Positions 27,799 through 35,885 of a DNA stretch of 64,000 nucleotides are shown piece after piece. Source of the stretch: Clostridium_AD sp050717515 (GTDB taxonomy: Bacteria; Bacillota; Clostridia; Clostridiales; Clostridiaceae); assembly GCF_050717515.1 (NCBI RefSeq), contig NZ_JBOITL010000025.1, positions 124,001 through 188,000 on the forward strand, written 5' to 3'. The position numbers and the translations under genes are program-made. The notes below the pieces were generated by a model. That model had not been told where the DNA came from. It searched no databases and saw nothing but the letters and a program-made list of their open reading frames with translations. The number at the start of each line of letters is the position of its first letter. The stretch's first letter is position 1.

Positions 27799-28887
27799 AT
27801 GCAGATAGAAAAGAAAAATCTACTAACTCCAAATGAAGTTACATTTTTATTAGTAGGAATTATGCTGGATATAACAGTAGCAGGGTTACCTAATGATGTA
27901 GTGGAGGCTGCAAAACAAGATGGGTGGATTTCTGTAATAATAGGGGCTATATATCCAATATATGTAGCGCTCTTAGCTATATATGTTAGCGGGAAATTCC
28001 CTAAGGACAATATTTTAGTGTTGAGTAAAAGATACATGGGTAAGACCATTGGAACAATATTAAATTTTCTTTTTTTACTGAGTTTTTTTAGTTATTTTCC
28101 ACCCTTGATTTCAACCTTTGCCATAATTACAAGAACTGAAGCAATGCCTGATTTAACTCCACTAAAAATTTATGTATTTTTATTTTTTGTAGGAGCATAC
28201 ACGGCCAGTAAAGGAATTAAAGTGTTGGGAAGGATGGGGTCTATCACTTTTGGGATGTTATTAATAATCATAATACCTACTATTTCTATTTTAAAACAAG
28301 GAAGCTATTTAAATATAAGTCCTATATTCGGATCAGGCATATTAAACATTTTAAAAGGGAGCATGGCTTGTGTTTATGATTACTCATTAATGGAACTTAT
28401 ATTTTTAATTTATCCATTTATAAATGATAGTAGCAAGATAAAGAACTCTGCTTTAAAGGCAGTAGGGATTACTACTATTATATATACCTGGGTTACTTTT
28501 ATAACTATGTATTATATGGGAAAAGATATTATTCCTAAGACAATATGGAGTTTTTTTACGGTTACATTAGCAGTAAAAGTTGAAGTAATAAACAATTTTA
28601 GATATATTTTTGTAGCTTTTTGGATGATTATTGCAATTAAATCTGTAGCTATTTTTAATTATGTGTGTGTATTTATTTTAGATGATATTAAAAAGATAAA
28701 AAGCAAAAAGATAATATATGTAGCTATTGCTACTTCTGTTATTATCATTGCAAAGACTTATTATGGCGATAAAGTAGCGTTGGACCAAATTACAAAGTAT
28801 ACATCTAACATAAGTACTATATACAATTTAATATATATAACCTTGATCACAATTTTAATATGGATAAAAAAAGGAGGTGTAAAATGA
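27799..28887 (+). CDS. Germination receptor B subunit 2 (GerB)
   Basis: 362 residues, ten membrane helices, same family as the gene at 25584. The first-helix motif differs: GIMLDITVAGLPN in place of the G-G-SLP pattern of the other two B subunits, placing an Asp in the middle of the presumed binding site. This suggests a different ligand or a subunit that no longer transports or binds in the same way. It starts 2 bp after the gerC1 stop with AGAGGAG 10 nt upstream, and overlaps gerC2 by 4 bp. Confidence 0.88.
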   Translation: MQIEKKNLLTPNEVTFLLVGIMLDITVAGLPNDVVEAAKQDGWISVIIGAIYPIYVALLAIYVSGKFPKDNILVLSKRYMGKTIGTILNFLFLLSFFSYFPPLISTFAIITRTEAMPDLTPLKIYVFLFFVGAYTASKGIKVLGRMGSITFGMLLIIIIPTISILKQGSYLNISPIFGSGILNILKGSMACVYDYSLMELIFLIYPFINDSSKIKNSALKAVGITTIIYTWVTFITMYYMGKDIIPKTIWSFFTVTLAVKVEVINNFRYIFVAFWMIIAIKSVAIFNYVCVFILDDIKKIKSKKIIYVAIATSVIIIAKTYYGDKVALDQITKYTSNISTIYNLIYITLITILIWIKKGGVK

Positions 28888-30005
28888 AAAAATATATGAA
28901 TATAATATTTATTGTTTTTTTATTCAGTACTTTCTTTCTTGTGTTTTTTACCGGTGAAAAAATGAGATCACTCAGTGTGGAGGATTTAGGTATTTCCGTG
29001 GGAGTTGGGATGGGGATAGATAAAAATGGAGAAGGCGATATAATATATAGGGTATCTACTACTGCTAATGAATATAAACAAGATGAAACAATTGAAAGTA
29101 TATTAGGTACTGGAGTAGGTAGTACTATTGGTATAACAAGAGAAAACAGACAAAAAAAAATAGGAAAAGAATTTTTTTTAGGACTTTCAAAAATTTATTT
29201 AATAGAAGAGGGTTATGCTGAATATGGAATAAGAGCGTTAATAGACGTTAATTTTAAGAATCCTGTGGTTAATGATGATTCATTTTTAGTGGTGTGTAAA
29301 GGTAGGAATGAAGAATATTTTAAATATAACATCCCAGGATATGATAATTCTGCGGAGTATATAAGCGATATGATTAAAAGTTCATCAAACTATAATTTTT
29401 TCAAGGAAAACTATATGTTTAAAAATGCATTATTATCAATGGATGCAGAGGGGAAAAATATAGTTAGCCCATATATTCAAATGATGGAAGATGGGATTAA
29501 AATAACAGGAATGGCAGTTTTTAAAAAGGATAAGCTTGCTGCTATTTTAGATATCAATGATACAAAATTAATGAATATGCTAAGGGAAAATAAGGTAAAT
29601 GGCATATTAGCTATAAAAGATGATTCAGGAAAATATATAAATTATGAGGCTCAATCTAAAAGGAAAATAAAATGTATAAAAACAGGGAATAAATATACTT
29701 TTATTATTGACTTAAATTTGAAAGGAGAAATTATTAACAATACTTTATACAAAAACATGGCAGAAGATACAAAAATAATGAAAAAGTTTGAAGAAGACAT
29801 GGCAAAAGAGGTTAAGGAAATGTGCACTGCTTTCTTGGATAAGATGAAGAATGAATATAAAGTAGATCTTTTGCAGCTAGGGTGGGTGGCTGTAGCAAAA
29901 TATGGAAGAGATACAGGCGTAGATTGGGATGAGGTTATTTGTAACTCTGACATTATTGTAAATGCAAAGGTTAATGTAGATAAAGTAGGAAGAGGGGAGT
30001 ATTAA
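28884..30005 (+). CDS. Germination receptor C subunit 2 (GerC), no lipobox
   Basis: 373 residues. The start at 28884 (MKKYMN) is fixed by AAAGGAGGTG and by the ATGA overlap with gerB2. The N-terminal hydrophobic segment reads IVFLFSTFFLVFFTGEKM with no cysteine, so again no lipidation site. The body has the GerC opening VEDLGISVGVGMGID, the conserved EGKNIVSPYIQ and ITGMAVFKKDKL segments, and the C-terminal WDEVICNSDIIVNAKV ending. Probably membrane-anchored by the first helix. Confidence 0.88.
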   Translation: MKKYMNIIFIVFLFSTFFLVFFTGEKMRSLSVEDLGISVGVGMGIDKNGEGDIIYRVSTTANEYKQDETIESILGTGVGSTIGITRENRQKKIGKEFFLGLSKIYLIEEGYAEYGIRALIDVNFKNPVVNDDSFLVVCKGRNEEYFKYNIPGYDNSAEYISDMIKSSSNYNFFKENYMFKNALLSMDAEGKNIVSPYIQMMEDGIKITGMAVFKKDKLAAILDINDTKLMNMLRENKVNGILAIKDDSGKYINYEAQSKRKIKCIKTGNKYTFIIDLNLKGEIINNTLYKNMAEDTKIMKKFEEDMAKEVKEMCTAFLDKMKNEYKVDLLQLGWVAVAKYGRDTGVDWDEVICNSDIIVNAKVNVDKVGRGEY

Positions 30006-30043
30006 ATATAAGATAAGTATGAAGAAATAGAAGGTGATCCCTT

Positions 30044-31189
30044 GTGAAAAGGAAAATAATAATAATTATGTTTTTAGCGGCCTTAATAGTTCCTGTTTAT
30101 GCAGAAAAATTAAAGGTAACTCCCATGGAACAGTTAAATATAGCAGCAAGTTTTGGGTATGATATTGTCAGAGAGTTAAATGGTAATGTGCAATATAGCA
30201 TTCCTTTTACTATATATGATTTCAAAAAGAAGGAAAAAGAAAGTTCAAGGAGAATTGCTGAAAAGGCGGAAATTACTGAACAAGGTAGTACTAATGTAAA
30301 GTCTAAGGCAGGTAGTATTGGTGAAACAAGAGAACAAAGACAATTGAATTCTAGCAAACCTATAATAATCGGAACTGAAAAAATAGCTATAATAAGCTCA
30401 GATTCAGCAAAGTATGGCATCAAAGACATAATAAATATACTGTTTGCCAATGCGAAAACTAATGATAGAGGTGTTTTTTCAATATGCAAAGGTAAGGCAG
30501 AAGATATAATGCGTTTTAATGTTGAAGGGTATCCTAGTTCTGCAGATTATATGAGCGGAATAATTGGTAATGCAGCAAGGTATAATTTTTTATATAACAA
30601 CTATACACTATTGAATATATATGTAGCATTGGAATCAGAAGGAGAAAATTTAGTGCTCCCTTATCAAGAGATAAAAGATGAAAAGATTTCTATTACAGGT
30701 ATGGCTCTATTCAAAGGCGATAAAATGGCTTATGTATTACCTATGAATGAGGGTAAAATTATGAATATGCTTAGAGAGAAAACAGGAAAAGGGATTTTAA
30801 GTTTGCAGGAAGACCCAGCTAAGTATATTAGTTATGATGCAGTGGTTAAAAGGAAGGTGAAATGTAATAAGAAAGAAGGAAAATATGAATTCAGCATTGA
30901 GTTAGATTTTAAGGGAGACATCATAAATAATACCTTATATAAAGATATGAAAAAAGAAAATGAAAGTGAATTTGAAGAACTCATGGAAAAAAAAATAGAG
31001 AATATGTGTTACGGTTTTCTTGATAAAATGAAAAATGTTTATAAAATAGATTGCTTAAATTTAGGAATGGTTGCTGCAGCCAAATATGGCAGGGAAACTG
31101 GGGTAGATTGGAATGAAGAGGTTTGTAATGCAGACATTAAAGTAAATGTAGTGGTGAAAATTGATAAAATTGGAATTGGACAGTACTAA
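30044..31189 (+). CDS. Germination receptor C subunit 3 (GerC), signal-peptide-like start
   Basis: 381 residues, GTG start behind AAGGTGAT. The leader IIMFLAALIVPVYAEKL looks like a type I signal peptide with an AXA-like site (VYA) rather than a lipobox, so this one may be released or held by partners. The body aligns with the other C subunits (EQLNIAASFGYDI, ISITGMALFKGDKM, WNEEVCNADIKVNV). An insert rich in Lys/Glu/Ser (residues ~60-100) distinguishes it. It follows gerC2 after 38 bp, and its stop lies 20 bp before the third B subunit. Confidence 0.87.
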   Translation: MKRKIIIIMFLAALIVPVYAEKLKVTPMEQLNIAASFGYDIVRELNGNVQYSIPFTIYDFKKKEKESSRRIAEKAEITEQGSTNVKSKAGSIGETREQRQLNSSKPIIIGTEKIAIISSDSAKYGIKDIINILFANAKTNDRGVFSICKGKAEDIMRFNVEGYPSSADYMSGIIGNAARYNFLYNNYTLLNIYVALESEGENLVLPYQEIKDEKISITGMALFKGDKMAYVLPMNEGKIMNMLREKTGKGILSLQEDPAKYISYDAVVKRKVKCNKKEGKYEFSIELDFKGDIINNTLYKDMKKENESEFEELMEKKIENMCYGFLDKMKNVYKIDCLNLGMVAAAKYGRETGVDWNEEVCNADIKVNVVVKIDKIGIGQY

Positions 31190-31208
31190 ATGTATATGGA
31201 GAGTAAAT

Positions 31209-32297
31209 ATGATGGATAATGTAAAAAAGAACTTGTTGGAAGAGGGCGAAGCTACAGCAATCTTAGTAGGATTTATAATCGGAACGGCTATTCTATCATT
31301 ACCAAATGCAGTTGTACAGGATGCAAAGCAAGATGGGTGGATAGCTGTATTAGGTGGTGGTCTACATCCTATATATATAGTCTTGGTATCTATCTATTAT
31401 GTGAAAAAACATCCCAACCAGGATATATTGGCTTTAAGCAACATATATTTAGGTCGGATTCTAGGAACTATTTGCAACATTTTATTCATGGCGCAATTTT
31501 GTGTTTTTACAATAGAAGGTATTGTTAGTTTAAGTAATATTTTTAGAGTATATGCAACACCATTTTTAACACCAATAAAGATTTTTATTCCTACCATCCT
31601 AATAGCCATATATTTAAGTAATAAAGGGATAAAGGTATTGGGAAGAATCAATAAGATATCCCTGTATGTTATTTTTATTTTAACATTAGCACTATTAACA
31701 ACAGTAAAAAATGGAAATTATTTAAATCTGTTTCCTATATTCGGATCAGGTGTTAAAAATATTTTTAGTGGCAGCATTGAATCTGCCTTATCCTATGGAG
31801 GTATGGAAGCAATATTTCTAATTTATCCATTTGTAAAACAAAAGGAAAAAATAAAAAAGATAACTTTAAAGGCCTTACTTATTACTATGGCAATTTATGT
31901 TTGGGTTACTTTGATATGTATATATACTTTAGGTTACAAGGTTACATCTAAAGCCATTTGGCCAGTTTTACTAGTAACAGAAGGATTAAATGTATCAGTT
32001 CTAAATAGTTTACGATTTTTATTCTTATTTTTATGGAGTATAGCAATGCTTAAGAGCATAGCAAATGTATACTATGCATTTACATATAGTATAAGTCATA
32101 TATTTAAAATCAAAAATAAAAAGAAAATTTACTGGTTTTCATTTCCAATTGTGCTTTTTTTATGTTTGACAATTAAAAGTGAAATGCAAAGAAGAGCCAT
32201 CCTTGGATATCTAGTTCCTAAAATAACGTTGTTTATTATTGCATACATTTCTATTATTGCTATATTGATATTTATAAAAGACAAAAGTCGAAAGTAA
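31209..32297 (+). CDS. Germination receptor B subunit 3 (GerB)
   Basis: About 362 residues, ten membrane helices, same family. First-helix motif GFIIGTAILSLPN is of the normal type. I take ATG at 31209 (or the adjacent 31212), with GGAGAG just upstream; the frame is open to 31161 but that would overlap gerC3 by 29 bp. Last gene of the cluster, followed within 90 bp by a hairpin terminator. Three B subunits for one A subunit suggest that alternative receptors, or one receptor with mixed B subunits, are assembled. Confidence 0.9.
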   Translation: MMDNVKKNLLEEGEATAILVGFIIGTAILSLPNAVVQDAKQDGWIAVLGGGLHPIYIVLVSIYYVKKHPNQDILALSNIYLGRILGTICNILFMAQFCVFTIEGIVSLSNIFRVYATPFLTPIKIFIPTILIAIYLSNKGIKVLGRINKISLYVIFILTLALLTTVKNGNYLNLFPIFGSGVKNIFSGSIESALSYGGMEAIFLIYPFVKQKEKIKKITLKALLITMAIYVWVTLICIYTLGYKVTSKAIWPVLLVTEGLNVSVLNSLRFLFLFLWSIAMLKSIANVYYAFTYSISHIFKIKNKKKIYWFSFPIVLFLCLTIKSEMQRRAILGYLVPKITLFIIAYISIIAILIFIKDKSRK

Positions 32298-32384
32298 AGT
32301 TTACACTTGAATAACCATTATGGGTCCTTTTAATCACACTAGCGACATATATTGGTTTTTAATAAAGTTGTAAATATATGATAT

Positions 32385-32429
32385 GAGCAGGTAACTAACC
32401 AGAAACCGGTTGTGTACCTGCTCTTTATG
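32385..32429 (+). terminator. Terminator of the germination cluster
   Basis: GAGCAGGTA (32385-32393) pairs with TACCTGCTC (32415-32423), with an inner AACC/GGTT pairing and a short T-containing tail. Confidence 0.8.
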
Positions 32430-32445
32430 ATTGTGGTAAGTAATA

Positions 32446-32610
32446 CTATTTGTTATGAGATAATTTAGAACGTTTAGTGAATTTATCATTATTTGCATCT
32501 ATTTTTTCACCATTTTCAATGCCAATATCCCCGCCACTTTGCGGAAACATTTTTCTAAGTTCAGCCTTAGTTTTTTTATCAGTTTTCATGTGACTTTTAT
32601 TATTGTCCAT
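32446..32610 (-). CDS. Small hydrophilic protein, 54 residues
   Basis: ATG at 32610 follows a strong AAAAGGAGGG site. The product is MDNNKSHMKTDKKTKAELRK and a further 34 residues (FPQSGGDIGIENGEKIDANN, ending SHNK). It is Lys/Asn-rich with no hydrophobic segment. I do not recognise the family. It lies next to germination genes and its size and composition are compatible with a minor spore core protein, but no known SASP motif is present, so this is only a suggestion. Confidence 0.65.
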   Translation of the reverse strand: MDNNKSHMKTDKKTKAELRKMFPQSGGDIGIENGEKIDANNDKFTKRSKLSHNK

Positions 32611-32884
32611 AAATATCCCTCCTTTTATATTAATTTATAAAGCATCTTCGAAATATAATTAATATTATATTTTATTTTTTCGGATTGCTTATATTAATAT
32701 AACCCTAATATCATGAAAATATTTGTGCGAAAAAATATCATAAAAATTATTTTATTCACAATTAACCAAATAAAATAAAAATTTATAAAATTTGTATTTA
32801 TCAATTTTAAATAGTGTGTATAATACTAATATGGAGTATTTTATTTATATAATTTAAAAATAGTTTATGAGGAAGTGACTTAAT

Positions 32885-33610
32885 ATGCCTTTTAATGTAT
32901 ATGATAGAAATAGAAAATATTTAGGATTTATTCAGTGTGCATATCCACAATATACAAATGTATTTATGGTTGCTAGTACAGATGAAAAGCTTTCGGACAA
33001 GGATTTTAATATAAATAACATTAAATCTGAATTAGCTGGATTTTTGGGTTGTAAAAACATTTTAGGAAAAATTAATGAACCAAGATTAACTAAAAGTATA
33101 GACAATATAATAAGTAAAGAATTTGGTAAATTCAAAGATAATACTTATAATGAATTATTGAAACTGGTATATCTTAGAATATTACGGTATGAAGAAAAAA
33201 AATATTCTAAAAATATTAAAAAAGAACAAATTAATGCGTATTTTTTGATTGACATTAATAATGTTGTAATTGAAAATAACTCTATAATTATAGATGAGGA
33301 AATAGATTATATTGAAAATGAAAAACTAGAAAATTATATTCCTATGGTTGCAAAAATCATTGATTATCCAAGAATACAAATTGACAGCATATCCTCAGGA
33401 CAGGGTTTGTTATTAGGCGCAGATCTTGCTGATTTATCCTTAAGAAACCATGTTCACAAGACAAAATTAAAAATAAAATCAGGGAATTTTGTTTATGAAA
33501 TTAATTTACCTGTAGAACTGTACTTAAAAAAAGGTGATACAATTCAGATTTATGTAGATAATAGAGTTATTAAAAGAGTATTTTGCGATGGTATAATATA
33601 TGACTTCTAA
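32885..33610 (+). CDS. Hypothetical protein, 241 residues
   Basis: Not recognised. Soluble, no signal peptide. The N-terminal ~50 residues (MPFNVYDRNRKYLGFI) and the C-terminal ~80 residues (beta-rich: IKSGNFVYEINLPVELYLKKGDTIQI... by strands) may be separate domains around a helical middle. The segment ISSGQGLLLGADLADLSLRN is glycine-rich but is not a standard nucleotide loop. The region before it (32611-32884) is AT-rich with no other ORF. It is followed by the first palindromic element. Confidence 0.6.
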   Translation: MPFNVYDRNRKYLGFIQCAYPQYTNVFMVASTDEKLSDKDFNINNIKSELAGFLGCKNILGKINEPRLTKSIDNIISKEFGKFKDNTYNELLKLVYLRILRYEEKKYSKNIKKEQINAYFLIDINNVVIENNSIIIDEEIDYIENEKLENYIPMVAKIIDYPRIQIDSISSGQGLLLGADLADLSLRNHVHKTKLKIKSGNFVYEINLPVELYLKKGDTIQIYVDNRVIKRVFCDGIIYDF

Positions 33611-33618
33611 TATTTTAT

Positions 33619-33873
33619 AAGTTAAGCGTTTTTTCTTAGACTATGCTATAACAAAAGTATATTTTGCTAGAAATTCGTTCACTTAGCCAAGTAATTCTAA
33701 AAATTATTTTATTTACAGTTGCTAAAAAACATAAACTCGCTCCGCTCAAACATATGTTTTTCTTAACGCAACTGTAAATAAAATAAATTCTGAATTACTA
33801 AGGCACATTCAAACGCATTTTACGCAATATATACTTTTGTTAGCATAATCTAAGAAAAAAATCTAAGTTCTAA
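33619..33873. repeat. Long imperfect palindromic element, copy 1 (~235-255 bp)
   Basis: The left arm from 33629 (TTTTTTCTTAGACTATGCTA, then TAACAAAAGTATAT) is complementary, with bulges, to the right arm ending at 33860. Pairing continues inward through AAGTAATTC, TTATTTTATTTACAGTTGC and AACATA to a loop around 33736-33753 that holds CTCGCTCCGCTC. Outer flanks still match in part. No ORF is inside. A second member of the same family is at 35055-35216. Confidence 0.85.
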
Positions 33874-33966
33874 AAGGATTATTATTATTATTATTATGGG
33901 GGTAAAAACGATATTAATCTATTTAAGAAAGCTGACCTAATATTTATGCAGATAGGAGAAATGGAT

Positions 33967-34392
33967 ATGTATATTAATGAAACAAAATTAAAAGTAAGAT
34001 ATGTAGAGACAGACCAGATGGGAATCGTTCATCATTCAAATTACTATGCTTGGTTTGAAGTAGGTAGAGGGGAGTATATAACAGAAATAGGGATGACATA
34101 TAAAGAAATGGAAGAAAACAATATTATGTTACCAGTGGTAGAGAGCTCTTGTAGGTACATAGAAGGGGCAAAATATGAGGATATAATTATGATTCAAACA
34201 TTTATGAAAGAGCTAAATGGTGCAAAGGTAATATTTAATTATAATGTTATAAGAGAGAAAGATGGAAAAATCTTAGCTAAAGGTAGCACAACACACGCTT
34301 TTGTCAATGAAAAATTTAGAGTAGTAAATCTTAAAAAAGCTAATGTAGATATGTGGAATAGGTTTCAAAAACTCTTTGAAAAGACAGAATAA
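33967..34392 (+). CDS. Acyl-CoA thioesterase, hot-dog fold (YbgC/4HBT family)
   Basis: 141 residues from the ATG at 33967, where AGGAG is 8 nt upstream; earlier in-frame starts at 33946 and 33961 are badly spaced. It has the family motif VRYVETDQMGIVHHSNYYAW, in which the Asp is the likely catalytic residue and the following His-Asn-Tyr lie on the hot-dog helix. Such enzymes hydrolyse short or medium acyl-CoA thioesters in the cytoplasm. No fatty-acid or Tol gene is adjacent, so the natural substrate is open. Confidence 0.9.
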   Translation: MYINETKLKVRYVETDQMGIVHHSNYYAWFEVGRGEYITEIGMTYKEMEENNIMLPVVESSCRYIEGAKYEDIIMIQTFMKELNGAKVIFNYNVIREKDGKILAKGSTTHAFVNEKFRVVNLKKANVDMWNRFQKLFEKTE

Positions 34393-34442
34393 CGTCCTAT
34401 TAATAATAATGAAAACAATATTTAGTTAATTAGGGGGAAGAA

Positions 34443-34994
34443 ATGATTTTTGAAACTTTAGGTTATATTGGTGAAAAATTAAATGAAAAGGGAGTTGTAT
34501 GGGCAGTAGGGGCTTCTATCTTATTGCATAATTATGGGCTTATAGAAAATCCTAATGATATAGATATTTTAGTAGATTTAAAGGATATTGAAAGAGTAGA
34601 CAAAATTCTAAAAAGTGTTGGAGAAAAGAAAATTAGAGAAAAATCAGATTTATATTCAACAAAATATTTTTATGAATATGTTGTCCATGGATTTGATATT
34701 GATGTTATGGCAGGACTTAGCATTAATTATAATAGTGGAACATTTGAATATATCTTTGATCATACTTCTATTTCAGACTTCGAAAAAATTAATGGAGTAA
34801 ATATCCCATTATCTTCTTTAGAAGATTGGTATATACTATATCAATTAATTACTAATAGGGAGGTAAAAGTAAAGATGATAGAAGATTATCTACTATTAAA
34901 TGGAGTAAAGAATCCTACTTTATTTGAAAGATCATTAAGAGGTAACTTACCAAGTGAAGTTAGGGATAAAATTCAAGGAATATTAAAATCGTAA
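34443..34994 (+). CDS. Stand-alone nucleotidyltransferase-fold protein
   Basis: 183 residues. The N-terminal part has the minimal nucleotidyltransferase signature: GAS at 23-25, Asp39 and Asp41 in NPNDIDILVD, and a further acidic pair Asp85/Asp87 in HGFDIDVMAG. The rest is helical. Such proteins transfer nucleotides to small molecules (aminoglycosides, lincosamides), to proteins or RNA, or act as toxins or antitoxins. No HEPN or other toxin-antitoxin partner is adjacent, so a small-molecule modification role or an orphan is likely. RBS GGGGG. Confidence 0.75.
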   Translation: MIFETLGYIGEKLNEKGVVWAVGASILLHNYGLIENPNDIDILVDLKDIERVDKILKSVGEKKIREKSDLYSTKYFYEYVVHGFDIDVMAGLSINYNSGTFEYIFDHTSISDFEKINGVNIPLSSLEDWYILYQLITNREVKVKMIEDYLLLNGVKNPTLFERSLRGNLPSEVRDKIQGILKS

Positions 34995-35021
34995 TATTCC
35001 TGTATTATTTCTTAGTATGGG

Positions 35022-35057
35022 AAAATCTAGTACCACTATAGTGAATGTGATTTTTTA
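35022..35057 (+). terminator. Probable terminator after the nucleotidyltransferase gene
   Basis: AAAATC (35022-35027) and GATTTTTT (35049-35056) flank an inner palindrome CACTATAGTG, followed by Ts. Weakly paired, but well placed. Confidence 0.5.
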
Positions 35058-35216
35058 ACTCTATTGTTTTTTCTTGGATTCTGCTAACAAAAGGATATAT
35101 CACGTAAAATGCATGTGAACAAGCTCTAATAAATTGTAGAATTACTTAGCGCTGTGAATGCATTTCTAGTGATATATCCTTTTGTTATAGCAGAATCCAA
35201 GAAAAAACTCGTAGTT
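35055..35216. repeat. Long imperfect palindromic element, copy 2 (~150 bp)
   Basis: The left arm (35065 onward: GTTTTTTCTTGGATTCTGCT, then AACAAAAGGATATATCACG) is complementary to the right arm ending at 35208. Its right arm, read on the minus strand, matches the left arm of copy 1 at roughly 80 percent over about 78 nt by eye, so copy 2 lies in the opposite orientation. It lacks the inner part and loop of copy 1. It lies between two convergent genes. Confidence 0.85.
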
Positions 35217-35222
35217 TAGAAA

Positions 35223-35831
35223 TTACTTAGCAAGCTGCGTAAAATAATGTTTAGGGATAAAACCTTTCTTAATACCTTCTGTTACTAGTAAATAGGTTGC
35301 GGTAGTATCAAATCTAGCATCATGAAAATTTGCAGTATCTCCAAAATATTCATTACTCTTTAAATTTATTTGATTTTCATTTAATTGGAGGAATTTAATG
35401 GCTTCTGATAATTTGGGGTTTTTATAGCCACCACGTACAGTGTAAAGTTTGCATACATCTTTATAATATTTCATTGTACAAAATATATGTTTAGGGTCAA
35501 GAGTATGTCCACAATTTTTAAGCTCATGAGTTAAAAATTTTATATCAAAATTAACATTGTGGCCTATAAGAATATCTGCATCTATAAAATCATTAATAAA
35601 ATCTTGGTATAAATCTTCAAAAGTTTTGCCATCACTTAGTTCAAATAGTGCATCTACACTAAAACCATGAACATCTTCTGCAGAGGGTTCTACGTAGTCT
35701 ACTGTAAAAAAAATATTTTTACCTATTGTTTTTATAGGCTTATAACTGGTATCAACAAGTATATAACTTAACTGACATATGTTTCCTGGTCTTATACCAG
35801 TAGTTTCTGTATCAAAAAAAATCATTTTCAT
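35223..35831 (-). CDS. 3'-5' exonuclease of the DnaQ (DEDDh) family
   Basis: 202 residues. Exo I motif FFDTETTG, Exo II in GHNVNFDIKFL and Exo III in ANFHDARFDTTATYLL give the DEDDh set. It removes nucleotides from 3' ends of DNA or RNA. Long relatives are proofreading subunits of Pol III, but a stand-alone short form next to yjbR suggests repair or RNA turnover. The start at 35831 follows AGGAGGG. It lies 54 bp downstream of the yjbR gene on the same strand and is probably co-transcribed with it. Confidence 0.88.
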   Translation of the reverse strand: MKMIFFDTETTGIRPGNICQLSYILVDTSYKPIKTIGKNIFFTVDYVEPSAEDVHGFSVDALFELSDGKTFEDLYQDFINDFIDADILIGHNVNFDIKFLTHELKNCGHTLDPKHIFCTMKYYKDVCKLYTVRGGYKNPKLSEAIKFLQLNENQINLKSNEYFGDTANFHDARFDTTATYLLVTEGIKKGFIPKHYFTQLAK

Positions 35832-35885
35832 TAAAATACCCTCCTGCGGTTGTCTGGGGCATAGAACAATTATGGATTGTTCTGC

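Noticed and set aside
33880..33897. Short ATT triplet repeat (ATTATTATT...) after palindrome copy 1
   Set aside because: Too short and simple to be more than a local AT microsatellite; no CRISPR-like repeat-spacer pattern exists here or elsewhere in the window.
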